Positions 29,044-38,031 are shown, counted from the first letter of the stretch. The stretch: 64,000 nucleotides of DNA from Streptomyces sp. CBMA291 (GCF_014596525.1 NZ_MSJP01000011.1:90222-154221); one strand, 5' to 3'. Numbers and translations: made by a program. The notes: generated by a model not told the origin, from the sequence alone.

Positions 29044-31416
29044 GTGACCATCGCGCCTGCCGATCCGGCATCCGCCGAGGCTTCCGCGGTCGAGAACGAC
29101 GGCCCCGGGACCACGCTGCTGCGGACCCTGACCGGCCTCACCGCCGATCTCCCCGACACCGACCCGGGCAGGGTCGCCGCCGCCGCGCTCCGCGTCCGCA
29201 GCGCCGCGGCGGACGAGGCGGAGCTGCGCGAGCTGGCCACCGAGGCCGCCGCCGGACTGATCGCCGACGACCCCGCGTACTCCCGGCTCGCCGCCCGGCT
29301 CCTGGCGATCACCATCGCCGAGGAGGCCGCCTCGCAGGGCTCCGTGCTCTTCTCCGCCTCCGTGGCCGTCGGCCACCGCGAGGGCCTGATCGCCGACCGC
29401 ACCGCCCGCTTCGTCGCGCTCCACGCCGACCGGCTCGACGCGACGGTCGACCCGGCGGGCGACGACCGCTTCGGCTACTTCGGCCTGCGCACCCTCTACT
29501 CTCGCTACCTGCTGCGCCACCCGATCACCCGCAAGGTGATCGAGACCCCCCAGCAGTTCATGCTCCGGGTCGCCTGCGGTCTCGCCGAGGACGACGGCGT
29601 CCGCGCCCTCGACGAGGTCGCGGCCCTCTACGGGCTGATGAGCCGGCTGGACTACCTGCCCTCCTCCCCCACGCTCTTCAACTCCGGCACCCGCCACCCG
29701 CAGATGTCCTCCTGCTACCTCCTCGACTCCCCGCAGGACGAGCTGGACTCCATCTACGACCGCTACCACCAGGTGGCGCGGCTCTCCAAGCACGCCGGCG
29801 GCATCGGCCTCTCGTACTCCCGCGTCCGCGCCCGGGGCTCGCTGATCCGGGGCACCAACGGGCACTCCAACGGCATCGTGCCGTTCCTGAAGACCCTCGA
29901 CGCCTCCGTCGCCGCCGTGAACCAGGGCGGTCGCCGCAAGGGTGCCGCCGCCGTCTACCTGGAGACCTGGCACGCCGACATCGAGGAGTTCCTGGAACTC
30001 CGCGACAACACGGGCGAGGACCAGCGCCGTACGCACAACCTGAACCTGGCGCACTGGATCCCCGACGAGTTCATGCGCCGGGTCAACGCCGACGCCGAGT
30101 GGTCGCTGTTCTCCCCGGCGGACGTGCCCGAGCTGGTCGACCTGTGGGGCGAGGAGTTCGACGCCGCCTACCGCGAGGCCGAGGCGGCGGGTCTGGCCCG
30201 CAAGACCATGCCCGCCCGCGACCTGTACGGCCGGATGATGCGGACCCTGGCCCAGACCGGCAACGGCTGGATGACCTTCAAGGACGCCTCGAACCGTACG
30301 GCCAACCAGACCGCCCTGCCCGGCCACACCGTCCACTCCTCCAACCTCTGCACGGAGATCCTGGAGGTCACCGACGACGGCGAGACGGCCGTCTGCAACC
30401 TGGGCTCGGTCAACCTGGGCGCGTTCGTCTCCGGCACCGGCATCGACTGGGAGCGGCTCGACGCCACCGTCCGCACCGCCGTCACCTTCCTCGACCGGGT
30501 CGTCGACATCAACTTCTACCCGACCGAGCAGGCGGGCCGCTCCAACGCCCGCTGGCGTCCGGTGGGTCTGGGCGCGATGGGCCTCCAGGACGTCTTCTTC
30601 CAGCTGAAGCTGCCGTTCGACTCCCCCGAGGCGCGCGCCCTCTCCACCCGGATCGCCGAGCGGATCATGCTCGCCGCGTACGAGGCGTCCGCCGACCTCG
30701 CCGAGCGCAACGGCCCGGTCCCCGCCTGGGAGTCCACCCGCGCCGCCCGGGGCGTGCTGCACCCGGACCACTACGACGTGGAGCTGAACTGGCCGGAGCG
30801 GTGGGCCGCGCTGCGCGAGCGGATCGCCGCCGTCGGCATGCGCAACAGCCTGCTGCTGGCCATCGCGCCGACGGCGACCATCGCCTCGATCGCGGGCGTC
30901 TACGAGTGCATCGAGCCGCAGGTCTCCAACCTGTTCAAGCGCGAGACGCTCTCCGGCGAGTTCCTCCAGGTCAACTCGTACCTGGTCGACGAGCTGAAGG
31001 AACTCGGCGTGTGGGACGCGCAGACCCGCGAGGCGCTGCGCGACGCCAACGGCTCCATCGCCGGCTTCGGCTGGGTCCCGGCCGAGGTCCGCGAGCGGTA
31101 CCGCACGGCCTGGGAGATCCCGCAGCGCGGCCTCATCGACATGGCGGCGGAGCGGACCCCGTTCCTCGACCAGTCGCAGTCCCTGAACCTGTTCATGGAG
31201 ACCCCGACGATCGGCAAGCTGTCGTCGATGTACGCGTACGCCTGGAAGCGGGGGCTGAAGACGACGTACTACCTGCGCTCCCGCCCGGCCACCCGGATCG
31301 CCCGCGCCGCCCAGGCGTCGACGGTCCCCGCCGCCCTCCCCGTCCAGCAGGTCACCGACCCCGACGCGGTCGCCTGCTCCCTGGAAAACCCCGAGTCCTG
31401 CGAGGCCTGCCAGTAA
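29044..31416 (+). CDS. nrdA: Class Ia ribonucleotide reductase large subunit NrdA
   Basis: 790-residue catalytic (R1) subunit that reduces ribonucleoside diphosphates. Active-site residues are visible: substrate-site Cys in SSCYLLD (about 224), the thiyl-radical set N-L-C-T-E in SNLCTEI (Cys about 436), the partner Cys in CNLGSVNLG (about 451), and the redox C-terminal pair ESCEACQ. GTG 29044 has a GAGGGAGAG ribosome-binding site 7 nt upstream that can be masked by the riboswitch expression platform. The stop TAA overlaps the nrdB ATG by one base. Leader control means expression when cobalamin is scarce. Confidence 0.96.
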   Translation: MTIAPADPASAEASAVENDGPGTTLLRTLTGLTADLPDTDPGRVAAAALRVRSAAADEAELRELATEAAAGLIADDPAYSRLAARLLAITIAEEAASQGSVLFSASVAVGHREGLIADRTARFVALHADRLDATVDPAGDDRFGYFGLRTLYSRYLLRHPITRKVIETPQQFMLRVACGLAEDDGVRALDEVAALYGLMSRLDYLPSSPTLFNSGTRHPQMSSCYLLDSPQDELDSIYDRYHQVARLSKHAGGIGLSYSRVRARGSLIRGTNGHSNGIVPFLKTLDASVAAVNQGGRRKGAAAVYLETWHADIEEFLELRDNTGEDQRRTHNLNLAHWIPDEFMRRVNADAEWSLFSPADVPELVDLWGEEFDAAYREAEAAGLARKTMPARDLYGRMMRTLAQTGNGWMTFKDASNRTANQTALPGHTVHSSNLCTEILEVTDDGETAVCNLGSVNLGAFVSGTGIDWERLDATVRTAVTFLDRVVDINFYPTEQAGRSNARWRPVGLGAMGLQDVFFQLKLPFDSPEARALSTRIAERIMLAAYEASADLAERNGPVPAWESTRAARGVLHPDHYDVELNWPERWAALRERIAAVGMRNSLLLAIAPTATIASIAGVYECIEPQVSNLFKRETLSGEFLQVNSYLVDELKELGVWDAQTREALRDANGSIAGFGWVPAEVRERYRTAWEIPQRGLIDMAAERTPFLDQSQSLNLFMETPTIGKLSSMYAYAWKRGLKTTYYLRSRPATRIARAAQASTVPAALPVQQVTDPDAVACSLENPESCEACQ

Positions 31417-32429
31417 TGACCAACGAGACGAAGAACCTCCTCGACCCGGGCTTCGAGCTGACCCTCCGCCCCATGCGGTACCCGGACTTCTACGAGCGCT
31501 ACCGGGACGCCATCAAGAACACCTGGACCGTCGAGGAGGTCGACCTCCACTCGGACGTCGCCGACCTCGCCAAGCTCAGCCCCGGCGAGCAGCACATGAT
31601 CGGCCGCCTTGTCGCGTTCTTCGCGACGGGCGACTCGATCGTGGCGAACAACCTGGTCCTGACGCTGTACAAGCACATCAACTCCCCGGAGGCGCGGCTC
31701 TACCTCTCGCGCCAGCTCTTCGAGGAGGCCGTCCACGTCCAGTTCTATCTGACGCTCCTGGACACCTACCTCCCCGACCCGGACGACCGCACGGCCGCGT
31801 TCGCCGCCGTGGAGAACATCCCCTCCATCCGCGAGAAGGCCCAGTTCTGCTTCAAGTGGATGGACTCGGTCGAGAAGATCGACCAGCTGGAGACGGCCGC
31901 CGACCGCCGCCGCTTCCTCCTGAACCTGATCTGCTTCGCCGCCTGCATCGAGGGCCTGTTCTTCTACGGCGCCTTCGCCTACGTGTACTGGTTCCGCTCC
32001 CGCGGCCTGCTGCACGGCCTGGCCACCGGCACCAACTGGGTCTTCCGCGACGAGACCATGCACATGAACTTCGCCTTCGAGGTCGTGGACACCGTCCGCA
32101 AGGAGGAGCCGGAACTCTTCGACGCGGAACTCCAGCAGCAGGTCACGGACATGCTGAAGGAGGCGGTCGAGGCGGAGCTCCAGTTCGGCCGCGACCTGTG
32201 CGGCGACGGCCTGCCCGGCATGAACACGGAGTCGATGCGCGAGTACCTCCAGTGCGTGGCCGACCAGCGCCTCCAGCGCCTGGGCTTCCCCCCGGTCTAC
32301 GGCTCCGAGAACCCCTTCGCCTTCATGGAACTCCAGGGCGTCCAGGAACTCACCAACTTCTTCGAACGCCGCCCGTCCGCCTACCAGGTGGCGGTGGAGG
32401 GCTCGGTGGACCTGGACGAGGACTTCTGA
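31416..32429 (+). CDS. nrdB: Class Ia ribonucleotide reductase small subunit NrdB
   Basis: 337-residue R2 subunit that houses the di-iron/tyrosyl-radical cofactor. The signature EEAVHVQFY contains the iron-ligand Glu and His and the radical Tyr four residues after the His, so it is a tyrosyl-radical enzyme rather than a Tyr-less class Ic type. Further ligands lie in FRDETMHMNFAFE. The C-terminal tail SVDLDEDF is the acidic R1-docking peptide. TAATG overlap with nrdA shows operon expression. No nrdS-like AraC gene follows; a strong hairpin ends the operon instead. Confidence 0.96.
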   Translation: MTNETKNLLDPGFELTLRPMRYPDFYERYRDAIKNTWTVEEVDLHSDVADLAKLSPGEQHMIGRLVAFFATGDSIVANNLVLTLYKHINSPEARLYLSRQLFEEAVHVQFYLTLLDTYLPDPDDRTAAFAAVENIPSIREKAQFCFKWMDSVEKIDQLETAADRRRFLLNLICFAACIEGLFFYGAFAYVYWFRSRGLLHGLATGTNWVFRDETMHMNFAFEVVDTVRKEEPELFDAELQQQVTDMLKEAVEAELQFGRDLCGDGLPGMNTESMREYLQCVADQRLQRLGFPPVYGSENPFAFMELQGVQELTNFFERRPSAYQVAVEGSVDLDEDF

Positions 32430-32447
32430 GCCGGGTCCTGTAGCGCC

Positions 32448-32493
32448 ACGGGGAGGGGCCCCGCACTCTGGGGAGTGCGGGGTCCTTCCCCGT
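32448..32493 (+). terminator. Terminator after nrdAB (duplicated hairpin element, copy 1)
   Basis: A 21-bp near-perfect stem (32448-32468 with 32473-32493) with loop TGGG. The stem sequence recurs almost exactly at 33144-33193. Confidence 0.85.
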
Positions 32494-32581
32494 ATCCGGC
32501 AGTACGATTCCCCGATCCGAGCGGCCGTTCACGAAGAACGGCCACGCGAGGCCGGACCGCTCGGCCGCGAGGGAGGATGCC

Positions 32582-33127
32582 ATGGGTACCGGAGACTGGG
32601 TCAGCACGTCCATGCCGTACCTGACGCCGCAGGGCGGGGACGGGCAGTCGGACGCCTGGGCCGCAGAGGCGGCGGCCAAGGGGGGCGTGGGGACTCAGCG
32701 CATCCTTCATGCCGGTGAGACACCGGCCCCCGAGGCCGTCGCCGCGCTGCTCGGTGTGGCCGTCGGCTCGCCGGTCGTCGTACGGCGCCGGGTCATCGAG
32801 CTGGACGGCGAACCGTGCGAGTTGACCGACACCTACTACCCCGTGGACATCGCGCGGGGGACCGGCCTCGCCGAGACGCGCAGGATCCGGGGCGGCGCCG
32901 TCGCGCTGCTCGCCGGACTCGGCCATGCAGGCGTTCGCGTACGCGAGGACGTGACGGCCCGGATGCCCGACGCGGAGGAGCGGGAGGCACTGCGCACGGG
33001 CCCCGAGGAGCCGGTGCTCCGGCTGGCGAGGGTGACGCTCGACCGCCGGGACCGGCCCGTCCAGGTGGACCTGATGACCATGCCCGCGCACCGGCAGCGG
33101 CTTCGCTACGAGATCACGATCGGATGA
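32582..33127 (+). CDS. Stand-alone UTRA-domain protein (GntR regulator lacking the HTH)
   Basis: 181 residues that align with the effector-binding UTRA domain of HutC-type GntR regulators: VAALLGVAVGSPVVVRRRVI, DTYYPVDIARGT, GAVALLAGLGH, TARMPDAEEREAL, and EPVLRLARVTLD..DRPVQVDLM. The first ~35 residues (STSMPYLTPQGGDG) show no winged-helix. A strong AGGGAGG ribosome-binding site just before ATG 32582 supports this as the true start, so it is a natural HTH-less protein and not a truncated annotation. It may sense a small ligand and modulate a full-length GntR partner by heterodimerisation. It lies between two copies of the same terminator hairpin. Confidence 0.8.
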   Translation: MGTGDWVSTSMPYLTPQGGDGQSDAWAAEAAAKGGVGTQRILHAGETPAPEAVAALLGVAVGSPVVVRRRVIELDGEPCELTDTYYPVDIARGTGLAETRRIRGGAVALLAGLGHAGVRVREDVTARMPDAEEREALRTGPEEPVLRLARVTLDRRDRPVQVDLMTMPAHRQRLRYEITIG

Positions 33128-33143
33128 CCACCGGAGCACCCGC

Positions 33144-33193
33144 ATACGGGGAGGGGCCCCGCACTCCCAAGAGTGCGGGGCCCCTCCCCGTAT
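33144..33193. terminator. Bidirectional terminator between the UTRA gene and def (copy 2)
   Basis: Perfect 23-bp inverted repeat (33144-33166 with 33171-33193), 4-nt loop, between convergent stops. Its stem shares ACGGGGAGGGGCCCCGCACT with the hairpin after nrdB. Confidence 0.9.
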
Positions 33194-33203
33194 CCGAAGA
33201 CGA

Positions 33204-33839
33204 TCAGGCGTTCGGCACCGTCTCGTAGCGCGGGGTGCCCTCGGACATCTGGCGGAGGGCGTCCTTGCGGTCGCGCTTGGAGAGGCGGTCGATGTACAGG
33301 TAGCCGTACAGGTGGTCCGTCTCGTGCTGGAGGCAGCGGGCGAAGTAGCCGGTGCCCCGGACCTTGATCGGGTTGCCCTGGGCGTCCTGGCCGTGGACCT
33401 CCGCGTAGTCCGGGCGGGCCAGCTCGGCGTAGGCGGTCGGGACGGAGAGGCAGCCCTCGTTGGACTCGTCCAGGACGCGCTGCTCGGCCGGCAGCTCCTG
33501 GAGGACCGGGTTGACGACGACGCCGGTGTGCCGGACGCCCTCGTCGTCGGGGCAGTCGTAGACGAAGACCTTGAGGTCCACACCGATCTGGTTCGCGGCG
33601 AGGCCCACGCCCTCGGCGGCCTTCTGGCTGGCGAACATGTCGTCGATCAGCGCCGCGAGCGAGTCGTCGAACTCGGTGACGTCCTTGCACTCCTTGTGCA
33701 GCACCGGATTGCCGACCACCGTGATCGGGCGGGCCGTGCCGCGCTCGCGGTAGGCGAGCTCGCGCGCCTCGCAGTCCTCCGTGTCCACGACGTAACCGTC
33801 GTCGATCTGCGTCTGCTCGTCCGTCTCCTGCTGCGCCAT
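33204..33839 (-). CDS. def: Peptide deformylase
   Basis: 211-residue metalloenzyme that removes the N-formyl group from nascent proteins. All three signatures are present: [15 protein letters not shown] (metal Cys) and QHETDHLYG (two metal His and the catalytic Glu). A 35-residue acidic N-terminal extension ([20 protein letters not shown]) precedes the family core and is common in actinobacteria. ATG 33839 begins [11 protein letters not shown]. Convergent with the UTRA gene across a shared terminator. Confidence 0.97.
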   Translation of the reverse strand: MAQQETDEQTQIDDGYVVDTEDCEARELAYRERGTARPITVVGNPVLHKECKDVTEFDDSLAALIDDMFASQKAAEGVGLAANQIGVDLKVFVYDCPDDEGVRHTGVVVNPVLQELPAEQRVLDESNEGCLSVPTAYAELARPDYAEVHGQDAQGNPIKVRGTGYFARCLQHETDHLYGYLYIDRLSKRDRKDALRQMSEGTPRYETVPNA

Positions 33840-33906
33840 GTCCGGCCGCGCCCTTCTGAAAACCCGATTCCGTCGTAGGACAGCCTACGGGCCCGGCGGC
33901 GGACGC

Positions 33907-34887
33907 TCAGCAGACCTCTTCGAGATCGCGCCACTCCCTGCTGTCGGGACTGTCGGCCACCCAGCCGTCGAGGAGCCCGCGCACCAGGCCCGGCGGGGCC
34001 GCGATGCCGCACTCCCGCTCCGGGACCCACAGCTCGCCCGGCGAGCGGTGGCCCAGCGGCCCCGGGTGCCCCGGCTCGCTGTGGTCGTGCGGGTCGTTGT
34101 GCTCGCCCTCGCCCTCGGCGCTCGGCATCGTCGACTCCGAGCAGGCCCGGCACAGCAGCCGCACGGAGGACGACCAGTCCTCGGCGGCGAAGCCCGCCTC
34201 CGCGGCCAGCTGCTCCAGGGCGTCCCGGTCGGCCTCGGTGGCCGCCTCCAGGAGGACCACCCAGGTGGGAACGGGTGACGGCGCCCACAGCTCGATCTCG
34301 TCGAAGACCGGGTAGGAGGGGCCCGCGGTGGTGGTCCGCTCGCCGTTGGGCACACCGTCGTGCAGGACGACCTCGCCCCAGCGGCGCCCCGACGACGGCA
34401 GCGGGATCGAGAGGACCTCCATCCGCGCCGGGTCGAGCCTGCGGCCCCACACCACCTCGGCCTCGCCCTCAGGCGAGAGCCGCACGGCGGCGCTGCCCAG
34501 CTCCATCCCGGCGGGCTTCCCGGTGCCCTCGGCGGCCCCGGGCACCTTGAGCCCGTACGCCTGCCAGGCGCGGCGGGCCAGCGGCCAGTCCTGGAGCGCG
34601 GTGGCGGCGATGCCCACGTTCCACCAGTCCGGGGCGCCGGTCTCCTTGTCGAGCAGGGCGACCGCCCGCAGCCCGGCGGCCCGCGCCTGCTCCCAGTCGT
34701 GCCGGAACTTGTGCAGCAGCGCCAGGTTGAACCAGGACTCGGAGAGCCAGGGCTCCAGATCCGCCGCGCGCGTGAGCAGGGCTCCCGCGTCCTCGTACCG
34801 GCCGTCGCCGATCAGCGTGAACGCGCGGTCGGTGGCCTGCCGCCACGAGGCGGAGGGCCGATGCCGTACCTTCCCGAAGATCTTCAC
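33907..34887 (-). CDS. Tetratricopeptide-repeat protein
   Basis: 326 residues. N-terminal half holds about three TPR-like helical hairpins (AFTLIGDGRYEDAGALLTRA, ALLHKFRHDWEQARAAGLRA, AATALQDWPLARRAWQAYG); the C-terminal half has a WGRRLDPARMEV...WGEVVLHDGVPNGERT region and ends with a cysteine-containing RECGIAAPPGLVRGLLDGW section. No signal peptide, so cytoplasmic. ATG 34887 (MKIFGKVRHRPSASW). Probably an adaptor or scaffold; no partner can be named. It ends 67 bp upstream of def in the same direction. Confidence 0.82.
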   Translation of the reverse strand: MKIFGKVRHRPSASWRQATDRAFTLIGDGRYEDAGALLTRAADLEPWLSESWFNLALLHKFRHDWEQARAAGLRAVALLDKETGAPDWWNVGIAATALQDWPLARRAWQAYGLKVPGAAEGTGKPAGMELGSAAVRLSPEGEAEVVWGRRLDPARMEVLSIPLPSSGRRWGEVVLHDGVPNGERTTTAGPSYPVFDEIELWAPSPVPTWVVLLEAATEADRDALEQLAAEAGFAAEDWSSSVRLLCRACSESTMPSAEGEGEHNDPHDHSEPGHPGPLGHRSPGELWVPERECGIAAPPGLVRGLLDGWVADSPDSREWRDLEEVC

Positions 34888-34966
34888 GATTCCCGCCTGC
34901 CGGTCGCTTCACCCTCTTGTTCGCATCCAACCATGCCCGGTCCGACGCGCGCTCATTACCCATGGG

Positions 34967-36358
34967 TTACCCAGAGACGAGGGGAGCCACCCCAGTCCCG
35001 CCGCCCCGCGCGAGGACCCTGGCCAGGCATTCGACGACATCCGGGTGATAGTCGCGGGCGGTGCCGAGCCGGAGCCGTTCCAGGGCGTCGAGGGCGGCGC
35101 CCGCGTGCTCGCCGCCCGCGAGGTCGTCGTAGGCGTTGACGGCCCGGACGATCCGGGCGGGCAGCGGCTGCTCGCGGTACGGGTCGGCCTGCCGCTCCAC
35201 GACGAGCGCCACGGCGACGGGCACGCCGGTCCTGCGCACCACCTCGCCGCCGAGCAGGGCGATCCTGCGCTGCTCCTCGGCGGGCAGCAGGGCGGTGGCC
35301 CCGCCGGGCACCGGGTCGACCAGGGAGAGCTGTCCGATGTCGTGCATGAGCGCGGCCTGTTCGAGAAGGGTCAGTTCGGCGCCGGAGAGTCCCAGCTCCC
35401 GCCCCACGGCCGCGCTGAGGGCGGCGACCCGGCGGGCGTGGCCGGGCGGGGTGCAGCCGGCGATCTCGGTGGCGCGGGCCAGCGAGGCGATCGTCTGCCG
35501 GTTGACCGTGCGGACGGCCGCGTACCGCTGGAACGAGACCTGGGTGAGCAGCAGTGGCACGGCGAGCACGGGCAGCGCCCAGAGCCCGGCGGCGGCCACA
35601 CCGAGCGCCATGACGGCTCCGGTGGCGCAGACGGCGGAGCCGATGCCGAGGAGGGCCCGCAGCTCGTCGCGGAGGAGGGGCCCGTACGGGAATCCCGTAC
35701 GGGCCCGGAGCAGGAGCGCGGCGAGTACGGCGTCGCACAGGGCGGTGAGGCCGAGCAGCAGCAGGAGGAAGAGGGCGTACGAGGGGCCCTGGCCGAGCTG
35801 TCCGACGGCGGAGCCGGAGTTGTACAGCGGCTGGAAGCAGAGGGCGGCGAAGCCGACGGTGAGGACGCGGCGGGCGATGTGGTCGGGGCAGGGACCCCGG
35901 CCCCGGGCGGCGTGGGGGGCGATCCCGGCGAGGCAGGCGGTGACGACGACCGCGACGATCTGGAGGACGCCGTGGGGGGTGGTGGTTCCGGCGCTGGAGC
36001 CGAGCATGGCGTAGCCGAGGGCTCCGGCGGCGGCCAGCGGCGCGAGTTCCCGTTCGCGCGCCCCGTCGGGCGGGGTGGCGGCGCAGGGGGTGCGGGCGGC
36101 GCCCCAGCGGGCGAGTTCGCCCAGGGCGGTGAGGGCGCCGAAGGCGAGGGCGGTGCCGGGTTCGTCGATGCCGTAGCGGAGGGTGGAGACGATTCCGGCG
36201 ATCCCGAGGAGCAGGGCGGCACCGTGGACGGCGCCGAGGGTGAGGACGCCGGGGCGGGGGCGCGGGAGTGGCCGCTGCGGTTGGGGTTGGGGTTGGGGTT
36301 GGGCTTGGGGTTGTGGTTGGGGCAGAGGTTGCGGTTGGGGTTGCGGTCGGGGTCTCAC
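34967..36358 (-). CDS. Membrane HD-domain protein with a degenerate HD-GYP site
   Basis: 463 residues. The N-terminus is a run of Pro-Gln dipeptides (about residues 3-33) encoded by a G-rich hexamer array; about six to seven hydrophobic helices follow (to about 300), then an HD domain with PGHARRVAALS and LMHDIGQLSL. The HD pair is kept, but the Lys after HDIG is replaced by Gln and the downstream HHExxxGxGYP motif is missing, replaced by GVPVAVALVVERQADPYREQ. Thus it is probably inactive or altered as a cyclic-di-GMP phosphodiesterase. Its start overlaps the upstream HD-GYP gene by 4 nt, so the two are co-expressed and may form a complex. Confidence 0.8.
   Translation of the reverse strand: MRPRPQPQPQPLPQPQPQAQPQPQPQPQRPLPRPRPGVLTLGAVHGAALLLGIAGIVSTLRYGIDEPGTALAFGALTALGELARWGAARTPCAATPPDGARERELAPLAAAGALGYAMLGSSAGTTTPHGVLQIVAVVVTACLAGIAPHAARGRGPCPDHIARRVLTVGFAALCFQPLYNSGSAVGQLGQGPSYALFLLLLLGLTALCDAVLAALLLRARTGFPYGPLLRDELRALLGIGSAVCATGAVMALGVAAAGLWALPVLAVPLLLTQVSFQRYAAVRTVNRQTIASLARATEIAGCTPPGHARRVAALSAAVGRELGLSGAELTLLEQAALMHDIGQLSLVDPVPGGATALLPAEEQRRIALLGGEVVRRTGVPVAVALVVERQADPYREQPLPARIVRAVNAYDDLAGGEHAGAALDALERLRLGTARDYHPDVVECLARVLARGGGTGVAPLVSG
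36278..36353. repeat. Degenerate G-rich hexamer array (TTGGGG-type)
   Basis: About 12 tandem imperfect copies of GGTTGG/TTGGGG on the plus strand encode the Pro-Gln tract of the HD protein on the minus strand. The plus strand could fold into G-quadruplexes; length is likely variable between strains. Confidence 0.85.
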
Positions 36359-38031
36359 GCGCGCTCCCTGGAGCGGGGGGTGGGCCCGGCGGGGCCGCCG
36401 GGCGGGGGTGGGACGTTTCCGCCGGGGGTGGGGGTGGGCTCAGGGGCGGGATCGGGGGCGCGTGGGGGCGGCACGTTGTCGTCGGGGGCGGGAGCGCCGG
36501 GGGTGGCCCTTACGGGGGGCTGGGGGGAAGGGGTCGTGGGCGCGGCGCCCTCGGACGGGACCGTGCCAGAGGGCTGGGGGGAAGGGACCGTGGGCGCGGC
36601 ACCGTCGGACGGGACCGTGCCAGAGGGCTGGGGCGGGGAGACCGTGGGCGCGGCGCCCTCGGACGGGGCCCTCGTGGGGGGCTGGGGTGCGGTGGGGGTC
36701 GTCTCGTCGGAGGTGACGGCCGGGCGCCAGCCGTGGCGGGCGAGGGCGCGGACCAGGGCGGCGACCATCCGGGGGTCGAACTGGGTTCCGGCGCAGCGTT
36801 CGAGTTCGGCGACGGCCGTGGGGACGGGGCGGGCGCGGCTGTAGGAGCGGGTGGAGGTCATGGCGTCGAAGGAGTCGGCGACGGCGACGACCCGGGCGAA
36901 CTCGGGGATCTCCTCGCCGCGCAGCCCGTAGGGGTAGCCGTTGCCGTCCATGCGTTCGTGGTGGTGGAGGATCGCGGTGCGGGCCTCGCCGAGGAAGCCG
37001 ATGCCCCGGACCATCTCGTGGCCGTACTCGGGGTGCAGTTCGATGATCCGGCGTTCCTCGGGGGTGAGCGGACCGTCCTTGGTGAGGACCCGGGTGGGGA
37101 CGCCGAGTTTGCCGACGTCGTGGAGGATCCCGGCGAACCGTACGACGTCGAGCCGGTCCCCGGTCATGCCGAGTTCGCGGGCGATGAGGACGGAGGCGTG
37201 TCCGACGCGTTCGCTGTGGCCCCGTGTGTAGTGGTCCTTGATGTCGACGGCCTGGACGAGGGCGCGGATGGTGGCCTGGTGGGCGGCGCGTTCGCGGTGG
37301 TACTGGGCGAAGACCCAGCAGGAGATGTACATCGGCAGGAGGACGAAGAGCGCGGCGACGGGCCCGTAGGAGCTGCGCCAGAGCACGGCCATCATCAGTC
37401 CGGCGAGGCCGTGGACGGCGTGCGGGGCGAGGGAGCGGCCGAGGAGTCCGCGCCAGGCGCGGCGGAGGGCGACGCCGTCGGCGGTGGCGCGGATGCCGCC
37501 GTCGAGGGCGGTGAGGACCAGGCAGAAGGCGAGCGCGGCGGCGAGCGCGGGCAGCAGCGCGTAGGGGAAGTCGGGGGTGTCGGGTCCGTGGCCGAGGGCA
37601 GGGCGGCAGCTCAGGGCGGCGGCGGTGTGGGCGGCGGCCCAGACGGCGAGGGCTGCGGAGGCGGCCCGCCAGGCGCGGCGGGGGGCGGCCGGTGGGTCGT
37701 CGACGCGGGTGAGGAGGCCGCCGGGCAGGGCGGTGAGCGCGGCGGCGGCGGGGGGCAGGAGGAGGGCGGCGGCGAGGAGGACGGGGAAGAAGGGGCCGGT
37801 GCCCAGGGCCGCGGAGCCGCCGGGGGCGCGGTCCCTCGCGGGCAGTTCGCAGAGCGCGTACAGGGTGGTGAGGAGGGCGACCGTGCCCCAGGGGGTGGTC
37901 GCGCCGGGGCGGAGCGCGGGCAGGACGCAGGCTCCCGCGCCGAGCAGGGCGCAGCCGATGTACCCGCGGGCCGCTCGGGGAAGGGACTGGTATCCGAGGG
38001 CCGCTCGTGGAAGGGACTTCGCGCCGGTCAT
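36355..38031 (-). CDS. Membrane HD-GYP-domain protein
   Basis: 558 residues. About eight hydrophobic helices in the first 280 residues, then a full HD-GYP domain: RGHSERVGHASVLIA, the metal motif FAGILHDVGKLGVP, HPEYGHEMV and the diagnostic HHHERMDGNGYPYGL, so cyclic-di-GMP (or cGAMP-type) phosphodiesterase activity is plausible. The C-terminal ~120 residues are Pro/Thr/Ser-rich and contain three tandem 18-residue repeats of the TVPSPQPSGTVPSDGAAP type. ATG 38031 (MTGAKSLPRAALGYQSL) has GAAGG upstream. Within the N-terminus SLPRAALGY and SLPRAARGY form a short duplication. Confidence 0.85.
   Translation of the reverse strand: MTGAKSLPRAALGYQSLPRAARGYIGCALLGAGACVLPALRPGATTPWGTVALLTTLYALCELPARDRAPGGSAALGTGPFFPVLLAAALLLPPAAAALTALPGGLLTRVDDPPAAPRRAWRAASAALAVWAAAHTAAALSCRPALGHGPDTPDFPYALLPALAAALAFCLVLTALDGGIRATADGVALRRAWRGLLGRSLAPHAVHGLAGLMMAVLWRSSYGPVAALFVLLPMYISCWVFAQYHRERAAHQATIRALVQAVDIKDHYTRGHSERVGHASVLIARELGMTGDRLDVVRFAGILHDVGKLGVPTRVLTKDGPLTPEERRIIELHPEYGHEMVRGIGFLGEARTAILHHHERMDGNGYPYGLRGEEIPEFARVVAVADSFDAMTSTRSYSRARPVPTAVAELERCAGTQFDPRMVAALVRALARHGWRPAVTSDETTPTAPQPPTRAPSEGAAPTVSPPQPSGTVPSDGAAPTVPSPQPSGTVPSEGAAPTTPSPQPPVRATPGAPAPDDNVPPPRAPDPAPEPTPTPGGNVPPPPGGPAGPTPRSRERA
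36533..36694. repeat. Three tandem 54-bp repeats in the HD-GYP gene
   Basis: Units at 36533-36586, 36587-36640 and 36641-36694 encode an 18-residue Pro/Ser/Thr-rich repeat in the cytoplasmic or external tail of the HD-GYP protein. The third copy has diverged. Confidence 0.88.
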
